Source of the DNA: Apostichopus japonicus
Taxonomy: Eukaryota; Echinodermata; Holothuroidea; Aspidochirotida; Stichopodidae
Assembly (NCBI RefSeq): GCF_037975245.1
Contig: NC_092577.1
Span: 12,557,013 to 12,621,012, forward strand
Direction: 5' to 3'
Length of the DNA: 64,000 nucleotides
A model generated the notes under the pieces. The model ran no database searches and was not told where the DNA came from. It was given only the letters and a program-made list of their open reading frames with translations. Positions 52,915 to 64,000 of the stretch are shown here, one piece after another. The position numbers and the translations under genes are program-made. Position 1 is the first letter of the stretch. Every line of letters starts with the position of its first letter.

Positions 52915-53275
52915 ACTACAAACCTTGTAGAAATCAGTACTAGTGAAAGCATGAATATTGAGGACAAACCTTGTAGAATTCCTTTGATATGAGTACTAGT
53001 GAAAGCATGAATATTGAGGACAAACCTTGTAGAATTCCCTTGATATGAGTACTAGTGAAAGCATGAATATTGAGGACAAACCTTGTAGAATTCCCTTTGA
53101 TATGAGTACTAGTGAAAGCATGAATAATGAGGACAAACCTTGTAGAATTCCCTTGATATGAGTACTAGTGAAAGCATGAATATTGAGGACAAACCTTGTA
53201 GAATTCCCTTAATATGAGCATATTGTAATGAAAGCATGCATATTGAGGACAAACCTTGTAGAACTAAACTACTTA
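52915..53275 (+). repeat. 56-57-bp tandem repeat, about 6 copies
   Basis: The unit contains gaggacaaaccttgtagaat, tgatatgagtactagtg and aaagcatgaatatt. The gaggacaaacc word recurs at about 52960, 53016, 53072, 53129 and 53185, then once more near 53246 in a diverged copy. Confidence 0.9.
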
Positions 53276-54430
53276 TAATTAGATCCGTTCAAATGTGTCT
53301 GTGGGTGATGTTGTTGGAAGGGGCGGAGTTGGGGGGGGGGGGTTATCGCGGCAGGGGGAAGCAGCAAGCACATCAGAAATACAAATGAGAAGACAAACGA
53401 ACGAAAACACTAGCAAACGAACTACGATATGCCATAAAGAATTCTCTAGAATTAGCATAGTTACCAAAGAAGCTTTCATAATATTGTGTATTCATCATTT
53501 GAGAAGTTGAACTTGTGATAGTTACGGACTGTTGATGTAACGTTAACGCCGTGGACTAATTTCAATAAATTCGTGATTCGTATCAATCATAAGTATTAAT
53601 ATAGCACGTGCACTATAATAATAAGTGCCTTGTCCAAATGACACCAATCCATTAAGTTGGCCTTCCTTACACTGCTCCACATGGCTCCGTTATTTAGCAA
53701 TGATCCATATCTTTGCTATAACAAGACGTTGCATTTATAAACAATGTTCATTGCAGACTTTATACGCCCTGAACTATAAACCAAATGATTGAATTTAACA
53801 CTGTAAAACGTACAGTCCTGAAAATGTTTGCTGAAATTTGAACATAAATGGTAATTACGTTTTTAAAAGTCCACATTTTCCTTACAGAGTACAATAATCC
53901 AATCATTAATATTGGTCTTTCCCCAAACAGCTACAACTTTTTTTTATCCCATTTTGGAAGCAACTACATATTTAATATCCTATCACACACAAGGCTGCAG
54001 ACTTAGTCAAGCCTGATAATGACATCATTAAGGCACATACGATTAATTTTGTTGAGTTCCTCTTTGTTTTTTATTAATTACATTGTTGACTTCATGTAAT
54101 AAAGATGGGTTTTGCAAATACTGAAACTCAAATAATGAACCTGTTATCATGACCTATAGTAATTAATATGGTTTCACTGTCAATCCTGCTAACAATCTAC
54201 TTTGAAAATGTGAGAGGAGAGAAAAAAAGAGTTTCAGATCCCAGTGACACTATGACATCACAGATTAAGGAAATAACAGCTTCAAGACATTTGTAAACTA
54301 GGATATCTCTCAGACAGAACAGGACTCTTCTTAGCTGTTTGGTGGGGGAGAGGGTCTGGGTGGAGTGGGGAGGGGGGGGGGGTAACCTTCGTAGCAGGTG
54401 TGGATATGTACAATATTCTAACGGTATAAC

Positions 54431-54570
<140 letters not shown>

Positions 54571-56007
54571 CATCAAGCCAGCCGACAAGGGTTCCGCAAT
54601 TGTTGCTATGGGCTATGGGCAAACAATTCTACAGAGAGGAAGCCAACAGACTACTCGGCAACCCTCAACACTACAAACTCCTAGATTCTGATCCTACTCA
54701 AAAATCACACAAAACTTGAAAAGAGTCATCCTAAAGAAAGTCTCTAACGGTTCCATTGACCGCAAGTTAGGCCAAAACCTCCTGGAAAACGACCCAAAAC
54801 CTGGTCGCTTTTATTTTCTGCCTAAAATTCACAAAGAAGGCAATCACGGGAGGCCCATAATATCGGGTAATGGTACAGCGACTGAAAAAATTTCCAAATT
54901 CGTGGATCCCCTTATCCAACCTCTTGTTTCGGCCCTACCGTCCTATATGCAGGACACTACGGATTTCAGCCGGAAAATTGGGGAAATAAAAAATCTTCCC
55001 TTATCTACTCTGTTAGTTACCTTCAAAGTGTCTTCGTTATACACAAATATCCCTAACGAAGAGGGCATTTCGGCCTGCACAAAAGCATTCAAACCGAAAC
55101 GTGGCAAAACCCCCACGAAGAAAGAATTGGCCGAATTAATGCAACTTATCTTGACCAACAATAATCTGGTATTTGGCAACAAACACTACCTCCAAATTCA
55201 TGGCACCGCAATGGGTACCAAAATGGCACCGTCTTTTACCAACATCTTTATGGGAAACCTCGAGAAAGAATTTCTATCTCTACAAAACTTGAAACCACAC
55301 ACGTGGTTACGTTACATTGACGATATCTTTATGATATGGACCCATGGTGAGGCAAATCTAAAACTCTTCATTGATGACATAAACTCGTTTCATCACACTA
55401 TCAAATTCACTGCTGATTTTTCTGGACACTACTGTGACCGTATAAAATGGTTTATTCAAAACAGACTTGTTCAATAAACCCACGAACAAGCACAACTACC
55501 TCTTACCAAGCAGTTGCCATCCACGTCACTGTACTAGAAATATTCCGTACAGTCAAGCGTTGCGCATTCGACGCATTTGCTCCTCTGAAGTCGATTTTGA
55601 TTAACGCACTAAAGAACTGTCACAACACCTCCTAAACAGACAGTATTTTCGGGGTACTATTGAAATTGCCATCAAAAAAGCTAAAAGCAAACCCCGTACC
55701 GAAACATTGACGTACAAAACTCGTCAAACCAGTTCCAAAAGGGTACCATTGGTTACTGAATTCCACCCTAGTCTCCCATCACTGGCTAATATTATTCAGA
55801 AGAATTTTCACCTACTTCAAGGCACCGAACGCCTGAAATCAGTTTTCCCAGAATTACCTGTCATCGCTTTTAAAAGACCCAACAACCTACGGGATATCTT
55901 AGTTCGGGCATCCTTTCGGGATGACACTCCATTAGGGGAAAGCAAAACAGAAACTACAGGATCATCGCCCTATACACAAAATTGCAAAACGTGCTTACTT
56001 GTCGATT
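54571..56007 (+). mobile_element. Decayed Penelope-like retroelement (reverse transcriptase)
   Basis: Read across several frames, the plus strand gives the usual order of a Penelope-like polymerase: [13 protein letters not shown] (54572), KQFYREEANRLLGNPQHYKL, FYFLPKIHK and GRPIISG (about 54810-54870), SSLYTNIPNEEG, GTAMGTKMAPSFTNIFMG, WLRYIDDIFMIW (catalytic IDD, about 55303), LLPSSCHPRHC with NIPYSQALRIRRIC (about 55500-55580), and FKRPNNLRDILVRASF (about 55868). The frame breaks near 54605, 54715 and 55440, and TAA interrupts at about 55600. It ends in a CKTC motif just before (TA)n at 56008, so the GIY-YIG endonuclease is missing. Dead copy. Confidence 0.85.
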
Positions 56008-56029
56008 ATATATATATATATATATGCAA

Positions 56030-57480
56030 AAGATTATGGTAGTGTTTATGTATTAGAATATTATGAGAATGAAGATAAATTTGTCTTTATCCTATATCTT
56101 CACAGGCCCCCTTATTGGCTTTAACGCCGACTTGGTATAGTCCTATGTTTAACACCCGCCCCATAGGATATGATCAAGTGTAATGTGGTATATTTACATA
56201 GTAAAATGAACTACGATCACATTTTTATCTGAATTCTTAGATGCTTGATCGTTCCATTGCAGTTGGTTGATGATGGCGGTATTTAAAAACTACAACCATT
56301 AGAAATGTTGCACAGGCGTACAGTAATTGGCACACAAGGTGTCCATATCACTGATCTGTACACTAGTGTACAGATCAGTGGTCCATATGGGCGAAGCACA
56401 TCGCAGTCGTGGTGATTCTAGGAGCTGCTGCTTTCTTAATGGATTTTTCCCCCCGGTTGCTGACAGTGTAAAGCTAATACTGAAGAGAAAGATATTCCAC
56501 ACTGTCATCTTATTTTTTTGTCTGTTGATAACTTGATATATGGTTGATTTCAATCAGTATATCGACTTGCTCAAATCTTGTTCCATGACGTGGAAAACTG
56601 AGGGCGGTATGCAATGTTACCAGTGCAATCAGCATTGAAAAGCTTGTACGTGACTCGGACTTGTCTTCATGAACTTGGCCCACTTTAGAATCGAACTTCC
56701 GAATTAAGACTGTAGCGGGAATCGGAAGTGAACTCGCATCAACTATATATGTATACTGCGAAGTTGCTAAGTATTAGACCCACGCGACAGGTATCACGTG
56801 ATTTCTATATGTACGCTGTCAAAATAATTTTCGTGGTGGTGATATATCAACCGACAACTATAGGCTCATGGACTATTCAAGTGGTTTTTTATTCTTATTG
56901 ACAATGCATGCATTTGATGTCATCTACTGCCTTATGCGTTCATTAGTGCATCAACGTTGATGTGTTTCATATAGATAAATTAATTAATATGATAATGTAT
57001 CCTCAATGTCTGTATGGATATTGTTATGAACAGCGTCATTACAAGGCATGCGTGTGTGTTATCAAGGACAAATTGATTTTCATTGCAAATTTCTCTCACT
57101 TGTCAAATAGCATACGCAAACTGGAGCCTATACCGCAATTTTCCTCGGTTGTGATTTCTAAAGAATCCACACGTCATCGGAAGAATTCTATTGTATGGGG
57201 TACTGTTAAGTTTAGGGTAGGTGGATTTGAACAATGGAAAATACAATAAGGTCCTCGGTCTGAATGTAATACAAACATGCGTGTGTGTGTATGTGTGGGT
57301 CTGTAAACGGCGTCTATTGGGGATACACACAGGAAAAATTACCCGTGAACTGGGGCTATCGCGCAGAACGGGGATATCCCCGTTTTTATTTTCACTCGGA
57401 AAGCACTTTTTAGACTTCTCGGAGCCCGCCCTCAAAATTTCGGGGCCGTTTGAGCACTATCCTCGGTTGGCCGTCAAAAC
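56030..57480. other. Intergenic with one small palindrome
   Basis: No gene was recognised. A 32-bp palindrome flanked by direct repeats lies at 56341-56388 and is listed separately. Confidence 0.35.
56341..56388. repeat. 32-bp perfect palindrome flanked by an 8-bp direct repeat
   Basis: The palindrome 56349-56380 (half: cactgatctgtacact) is flanked on both sides by gtccatat (56341-56348 and 56381-56388). The direct repeat has the size of a hAT-type target duplication, so a very small foldback insertion or an excision product is possible. Confidence 0.8.
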
Positions 57481-57626
57481 GTCTTTTTGCGTGTGTTAAG
57501 TGTGTAAGTGTCGCATATAGTCTATTACCACACACCTGTAAAGCTCCGTCCCCGATCGCGAGAGGTGATGACCACTTCACGTGTGTCCCCGATTTCATCC
57601 AAGTGATTACTTGTCAGCTACATAAG
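57480..57626 (+). promoter_or_regulatory. Candidate promoter and 5' UTR exon of SET gene 2
   Basis: A donor-like site (cataag|gtaggt) at 57627 ends a relatively GC-rich stretch. It contains a TCACGTG E-box near 57577. By analogy with gene 1, this may be a non-coding first exon joined to the acceptor at 59080. No transcript evidence is available. Confidence 0.3.
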
Positions 57627-59088
57627 GTAGGTATCACTTGTGATTTTCTTTACTAATGTTTGACAGAAATCCCCCAGCAGTTTAAGGGTTTTGCTCAGTA
57701 AGCTTAAGCGCTGCAAAGTTCCACGGATCGTCAGTGGTTAGGCCCATGATAGGTTAGTAAAAGGTTAGGCTAGTTAACATTGTTCTGTCATAAGGCCTAT
57801 ACCGGAGGAGCTAGCTGTAGGCTACTTGTAGTTGTATTGTTACTTTGCGCAGTTTATTTAGTGTCGTAATTCTTACTACAGCTGCAGTAGACATGCTATA
57901 ATGTCAAAGCACATGTCTACACGGGCCTAACTAGATACAACGTTAGGCTACTAGGCCTAGTACTACTGTATATTTAGGCCTAGCCTATCATACTAGGTTA
58001 GCCTAGTACTAGGAGAGGAGTACTTAGGCCTAGGCTATTCTACGTAGGGTACCGCCTTTAATAACAATGACACACTACAGTAGCACTAGCAGTGAGGTCT
58101 TCCTTAAGTTATTTGCAAGTGGCTGACAAACTACTGACTGTTAGGGTCACTGAGCAGTGTGACAGCTATTTGGAAATTAAAGTGTTAGAAGTCATAGTTG
58201 TCATGTCATATATTGATTCATCAGCAGTGGTTGGGCATTTCATACTAAAGAGCTCAAGTGACATGGCCAAAATTGTAGAGATGTGTTGTCACTTTGACTA
58301 TAGATACAACTGCTTATAATGTGACTGCCTCAAAGAATGGTGTCTCTTTGTTTATGATGAATCCTCGTTCCTTTCAGTCTACAACTTCAACATATTTCAT
58401 TGCTTGAACTTTGAGTTAAGTTAAAGAATTAGCCTGAGAAAAGTGCTGGTGAATTAAGTTTGAGGTTAGTTATTTTCTATCACTGCATAGAGTCCTGTAC
58501 CTATTTATTAGGATATTTAATCCAATTAGGGAACATACTGTAGCCAATTCATAATTCTCAGTGATATGTGGAACAAATGTTAAAACTATTAGGACCACAA
58601 AGTTTGCAGTGACCTGTAATAGACATCATGACATTGTCTGAAGTAGAACTAGCAGCAAGCTTGAGTACATGTATTCTGCTATAGACATGCATGGAGTTTA
58701 TTTCTAAGGCCTTTATTTTTTATCACAGTTTTACAGCAGAAGTGTCACTGTTGTGGGCAAGTTCTGATTAATGTAACGCCATGGAATGGGGTTGGGATGT
58801 TGTGAGCAATTTTGAATTTCGACAAAACAAAAATTTCCTTGTCAAAATTTTAAGGAGCTCGAACCATACGTTGAGAACTGGAAGTAGCGTATAAGTTAGC
58901 TCAATTGAATTGAGTAAAAAGGCCCAACTCTAATGTCATAGAGTTAGGATATTGTAACAAGGGCATGTATGAAACAAACTCCTGTAGTAACAGTTGTTTG
59001 CACTTCACCTTGAGTGATATTTCAAATGTCTCATCATGCAAGTTATAACTCTGGAATACATTTTTACGTCTTTGTTTCAGTTAATGTG

Positions 59089-60412
59089 ATGAGGACCAGG
59101 ACCAGAAGGAGTGGAGGTCCACTGGAGGAGGCATTAAAATATATTAATGTCAAAGACAAAGAAGCTAGTTTTTGTGTTCTGCAAGTAGCACAGAAAGGTG
59201 AATATTTAATACTTCCATCAATGTAATCATTGAAAAGTATCCACAGTATAACAATTCATCAACAATTTAAAGTAACTTAAGCATCTTTCAGATATGATTA
59301 GGCAAAATAGTAGCTTCATAATAGGTTACCAAGGAACAACTAAGCTGTCACCAGGAAGTTGATCTTACCTGGATCCATAAGTAGGGCAAAATATGGGCTG
59401 ATTATTTTGTAGTAGCCATACAGTATTTAGTGTTGCTATGTTTAAAATTTCTGTTTTTCAGTTTTAATTGTGCTGTTCATTTCATGCATTTGGTTTCTTA
59501 TTAACAATATCCTTCGGCATTCAATATTTTGATTAAAGGTAGAGGGGTGATACCCACCACATCATTTGCAAAGGGACAGTTTCTGCTGCAATACAGTGGA
59601 AAACTCTGCACCTGGAAAGAAGGAGATGCACTAGAAGAAAAACTTTCCAGTGGTTTCAGATTTTTTTTCCAGTTCAGAGGCAAAAAGTATTGGTAAGTGC
59701 GATATGTGGTATGTTGTGTGTAAGGAATAAAAGTTGTTAGGTAGAGTTGTGGTTCAGCAATTTCAAATGGCTGTAAACAATCTGTCAAGACTTACCAAAC
59801 TTTTTAAGCAGATGACCCAAGAATCTTATCTCATTTCACCTTAATTGTTGGTGCTGGTATCAACTATGAAACACAGCTGACTAGTGGGTTAAGTTTGCTG
59901 CTTCACATTAATTCACATGAAACATTTTAAGCTTAATTTCTTTCTTGCAAAGAAATAATTTACAAATAATTTTGAAATTGGTATTGGTTAGTAGTCAAAA
60001 ATTAAAAATGACTTCTACTGATTGATAAATGGTTCTACATTAGGTCATTAACTTCAAGATGATCTGATTAATGTCTTTCCAGAAATGTCAACAAATGAGT
60101 GCAATATGCCAGTAACAGGTTGTAGTGCAAGTGTGACTACAGCTTAATGTTTTATTCAGAATGGCCTTTTTTTAGTAGTATATTTGCTATGTTCTATGCT
60201 ATTTTTGCAGCATTGATTCAACCCAGGAACCCTCAGAAGGACCCATGCTTGGCCGACTCGTAAACCATGGGGAAAGACAAGAAATTAACACAAAAATAAA
60301 AATTGTTAATTTCCATGACACACCAGCAATGTGCTTATTTGCCTTACGAGACATAAATAAAGGAGAAGAGCTATTGTATGACTATGGAGTCACAAATTTG
60401 CCTTGGAACTAA
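59089..60412 (+). CDS. KMT5A-like SET protein (SET gene 2)
   Basis: Exons 59089-59197, 59539-59692 and 60211-60412 join in phases 1 and 2 to give 154 residues and a TAA stop. The acceptor tctttgtttcag ends at 59080, and the first ATG in the open frame is at 59089 (MRTRTRRSGG...). The SET domain spans about 37-147: GRGVIPT, QFLLQYSGK, the YCIDST join, GRLVNHGE with the conserved NH pair (106-107), and EELLYDYG (about 140-147). It is closer to canonical SET than gene 1 at the NH motif. KMT5A enzymes monomethylate histone H4 Lys20; whether this paralogue does is unknown. Intron positions and phases equal those of gene 1. The stop lies one codon before a phase-0 donor (gtaaaa at 60416), see next entry. 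Confidence 0.8.
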
Positions 60413-60788
60413 AAGGTAAAATTCAGTTCCCAATATGTTTGCTTTTATAGATTGAAGTTTCTGTTTGACTATTGATTTGTTTTAGGAGTTGTAGTAAGCT
60501 TGTTAGATAGGTTGTAGCTTTTGCCTGATCCCTCCCACACAAGTTTGCTTACGAAATATTTTTTCACCCTGACGTTATTGTGATTTACAGTTTACAAGTT
60601 GTGTTAGCCAGCATACTCTCTATTTAAATCAAGTCCAGTCATGGTTGTATGAATTTAGTATGACACTCAAAACAGACAAGACTCCAAAGCAAAACAAGAA
60701 ACTAATTTGAGGGGCAGGGGCTACATTAAATGGTTTGACTTGTATGAAAAGGTAACTAATTATATATTTTTCATATTATACCATACAG

Positions 60789-63700
60789 CACACATTTGAA
60801 CATGAACGAATAGCCGTTACTGAAGCAGGTAAGGTGGCTTTAGCCAATTAAAATTTTGATTGCGCATTCCATTATAATGACATTGTATCTGACAGATATC
60901 TTGGTCGTCTAAATTTCTTTGTTATTACTAGTTGGCTACATATAATCATACTAATCACTATACTTTACCTGTTCCCTCCATTATATGTTTGTAAAACACT
61001 GGACAGGCATATTTTTTTTGTCTCAATATTAATGGGCTCAGTTTTACAAAGGAACTGTTTTAGTGTGCAAAAGTACTTCATCGTGATAATATGTGAACTA
61101 AATTTCTTAGAAGGAGTGGCTACCAGAAATAAACTCTGCAAAGGCCTGTTATTCTGGCGAGCTGTACAGAGAAGCTGCAACTAGCTGAAATGTTATGACT
61201 GATACCAGTGCAATTTTGTGAGATAGGTGCATGTGGATATTCTTGCTGCTGCTCGTCCTATAACAGTTGGGGAATTAGCACGAAGCTGAGTCCACTTGCC
61301 CTTTAAATGATACCTGCAAGTACTGAGTAAAATAACTTAGACAATCAAGTTAGATATTGGTTAATGTGGGTATAATGAAATGCATGATCACCCTCTACAT
61401 CAATTGAGGATAAATTTCTTGCAATGCATAAGTGACTGGAGCAAAATTTTCTAATACCACTAAGAACAAGGACTTAAAAGTTATTCAGATTTTCTAGTGT
61501 TTGGCCTGATGGTGAATAATGTCCAACTTGTGCAGACTTCTAAAGGAAGGGGTTTACATAAATAAGCATTGTACAGCAATCAAAGGGATCCCAGTAGTTT
61601 TTGCCTGTCAATCACTGGACAACTCAAGTATCTTCTTATTTTCTGTTCACCATCCTGGAGGGCTTAAAATCCCTTAAAATTGTGTTATAAGGCATTATGG
61701 AACTGTTTAAGTTATATCAGGGTAGAATCTGCATCCTTTGCAACTTTAAGAAATAAATGCTGGTAACCATGTTACCATAGCAGATAATTCAATGGGTTAG
61801 TTGCCATGAAGCAGTAAGCATCATTTCATGCGTCTTGGTGTACCTGCAGTATGCATCATTTTGTACTCAATTGGCAAATCTAATGAGCTAAATTCACAAC
61901 AGAACTGCTGTAGCAAATATGGTAGGAAGGAATCTCAACTCTTGGTTGCATTGCTTACATTTTTAAGTATGTCTTTACAATCATATGTGACATGATCTGT
62001 TATTCTCGGTATTAGGCTTTTTTAAAGTTCTAGTTATTGTTACCAAACATCTAGGTTTATTTTCATTGAGAAAGGGTACAGTATGTTTGCATGACAATAT
62101 AAGTGGAGCAAATAGACACTTTGTACAGGTCATGACTAGACTGACATTGAATTAGGCTACCACAGCTGTGAATATGCCAGATGTATACAAGACTTAGTTT
62201 AATTAAATTCAAAAGGTCATCAAGTTTAAATTGCTCCTACATCAGAAGTGATGTCATATTTGGATTGTTCATAATGCAAAAAAATAAATATGTTTAGCTT
62301 CTTCATCCCCATTTGCCACATACACAAATCAATTTGAATGAAGTAGATAGGGGTAATTTTTTTTGGGAGGGGGGGGGGTGGTTTGACATGACCGTAGAAT
62401 ATTTTCTTCACCAAAGTTTTCACAACTATTAAATGATCTCTTGGTGTTACCATAAGCGGTGGTGAATGTTAAGGTTATAATTTAACCTTTCATACCTTTA
62501 TACAAGATACTAGGGAAAATAATGGCTATTTTTTTTTACAGGTGTTATTCAATATGTTGCCATTTGACAGTTTTGTATATTTTTTATTGTTCATTTTTAA
62601 TTGTGTTGCTAGTTGGGTAAGTTGTTTTGCAACAGGTTAACTGCATTTATGAATAATCAATGATTTATCATTGTTTTTTCCTACAGAAAACTCAGGCATG
62701 AATAGTGGAGTCAATTCATCATGTGAAAGACCTGACAAGAGTCTATCATCAGTCCCAGACATGGATGGTGGAGTCAATTCATCATGTGAAAGACCTGACA
62801 AGAGTCTATCATCAGTCCCAGACATAGATGGTGGAGTCAAATCATCATGTGAAAGACCTGACAAGAGTCTATCATCAGTCCCAGACATGGATGGTGGAGT
62901 CAATTCATCATGCGAAAAACCTGACAAGAGTCTATCATCAGTTTCAGACATGGATGGTGGAGTCAATGCATCATGTGAAAGACCTGACAAGAGTCTATCA
63001 TCAGTCCCAGACATGGATGGTGAAGTCAACGCATCATGTGAAAGACCTGACAAGAGTCTATCATCAGTTTCAGACATGGATGGTGGAGTCAATGCATCAT
63101 GTGAAAGACCTGACAAGAGTCTATCATCAGTCCCAGACATGGTTGGTGGAGTCAATTCATCATGTGAAAGACCTGACAAGAGTCTATCATCAGTCCCAGA
63201 CATGGTTGGTGGAGTCAAATCATCATGCGAAAGACCTGACAAGAGTCTATCATCAGTCCATGACATGGATGGTGGAGTCAATTCATCATGCGAAAAACCT
63301 GACAAGAGTCTATCATCAGTTTCAGACATGGATGGTGGAGTCAATGCATCATGTGAAAGACCTGACAAGAGTCTATCATCAGTCCCAGACCTGGATGGTG
63401 GAGTCAATGCATCATGTGAAAGACCTGACAAGAGTCTATCGTCAGTCCCAGACATGGTTGGTGGAGTCAAATCATCATGCGAAAGACCTGACAAGAGTCT
63501 ATCATCAGTTTCAGACAAGGATGGTGGAGTCAATTCATCATGCGAAAAACCTGACAAGAGTCTATCATCAGTCCCAGACATGGATGGTGGAGTCAATTCA
63601 TCATGCGAAAAACCTGACAAGAGTCTATCATCAGTTTCAGACATGGATGGTGGAGTCAATGCATCATGTGAAAGACCTGACAAGAGTCTATCATCAGTCC

Positions 63701-64000
63701 CAGACATGGTTGGTGGAGTCAATGCATCATGTGAAAGACCTGACAAGAGTCTATCATCAGTCCCAGACATGGTTGGTGGAGTCAAATCATCATGCGAAAG
63801 ACCTGACAAGAGTCTATCATCAGTTTCAGACAAGGATGGTGGAGTCAATTCATCATGCGAAAAACCTGACAAGAGTCTATCATCAGTTCCAGACATGGAT
63901 GGTGGAGTCTATTCATCATTTGAAAAGCCTGACAAGAGTCTATCATCAGTTCCAGACATAGATGGTGGAGTCTATTCATCATGTGAAAGACCTGACAAGA
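60789..64000 (+). CDS. Downstream exons in phase with SET gene 2: short exon plus 21-codon repeat exon (partial)
   Basis: Exon 60789-60828 (40 bases, HTFEHERIAVTEA) follows ttataccatacag, starts in phase 0 and leaves in phase 1 before gtaagg. Exon 62687-64000 follows gttttttcctacag in phase 1 and stays open to the window edge. It encodes ENSGMNSG and then about 21 copies of a 21-residue unit (DMDGGVNSSCERPDKSLSSV plus Pro). Positions vary: Met/Lys/Ile, Asp/Val, Asn/Lys/Tyr, Ser/Ala, Arg/Lys and Pro/Ser. It would join phase-0 after the AAG at 60413-60415, but TAA at 60410-60412 precedes it. It may belong to an alternative transcript, be reached by readthrough, or be the severed 3' part of a pseudogenised gene. 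Confidence 0.5.
60829..62686 (+). other. Intron before the repeat exon
   Basis: About 1.86 kb with no recognised exon or element. A poly-G run lies at about 62370 and poly-T tracts near 62530. Confidence 0.4.
62690..64000 (+). repeat. 63-bp coding-type minisatellite, about 21 copies
   Basis: Copies are 63 bases long and close in sequence (start atggatggtggagtcaattc). Variant words (gcatcatgtgaaag, catcatgcgaaaaacc, ttcagacaagg) recur in blocks, which suggests multi-unit duplications. Open frames also occur on the other plus frame and on the minus strand (62637-63896); these are shadows. The frame that fits a splice acceptor is the one given in the exon entry. Confidence 0.95.

Noticed and set aside
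62637-63896. 419-codon minus-strand frame and a second plus-strand frame over the 63-bp repeat
   Set aside because: Shadows of the same repeat. Only one plus frame follows a good acceptor in phase with an upstream exon.

Overview
This window is animal DNA: AT-rich, with intron-containing genes, dense simple repeats and several transposon families. The mix points to an invertebrate deuterostome, most likely an echinoderm. It contains a seven-helix gustatory-receptor-like gene, KMT5A-type SET genes fused to other domains, a P2RX7-ballast gene inside a DNA transposon, Penelope and LINE fragments, and hAT-type miniature elements. The species assignment is inference; no single sequence proves it.

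Genes. (1) 2.1-15.5 kb, plus strand: a complete gene whose exons join in phase into a 1,234-residue protein. It carries a KMT5A-like SET domain, an acidic linker with internal repeats, two zinc fingers, a tyrosine-recombinase-like domain and a C-terminal Myb/SANT-like module. (2) 30.26-26.32 kb, minus strand: the first four coding exons of a TAF5L-like SAGA subunit; no later exon was found. (3) 34.5-40.5 kb, plus strand: a three-exon, 465-residue seven-transmembrane protein with the N-in/C-out layout of gustatory-receptor-like proteins. (4) 59.1 kb to the right edge, plus strand: a second SET gene with the same two intron positions and phases as gene 1. A TAA stop lies one codon before a phase-0 donor; beyond it, in phase, come a short exon and a long exon of about 21 tandem 21-codon repeats that runs off the window.

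Mobile and repeated DNA. A 3.2-kb element with TTAA target duplications (20.36-23.57 kb) holds a broken P2RX7-ballast gene. A deleted LINE (42.1-43.7 kb) and a decayed Penelope-like element (54.57-56.0 kb) carry recognisable reverse-transcriptase motifs. Miniature elements with 8-bp target duplications occur at 31.1, 34.9, 36.2 and 46.0 kb, and a long-TIR element at 32.4 kb. Two large foldbacks sit between (TA)n tracts in the second intron of gene 3. Tandem arrays include a 70-bp minisatellite followed by an 0.85-kb TATG-type microsatellite (15.75-17.53 kb), a 39-bp array (26.7-27.1 kb), a 15-bp GGATCC satellite (48.9-50.5 kb) and a 56-bp array (52.9-53.3 kb). tRNA-like and U2-like fragments are scattered.

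The genes do not form an operon-like unit. The two SET genes are paralogues about 46 kb apart. The chemoreceptor-like gene and the TAF5L fragment between them look unrelated. Most open frames over the tandem arrays exist only because the repeat unit lacks stop codons.
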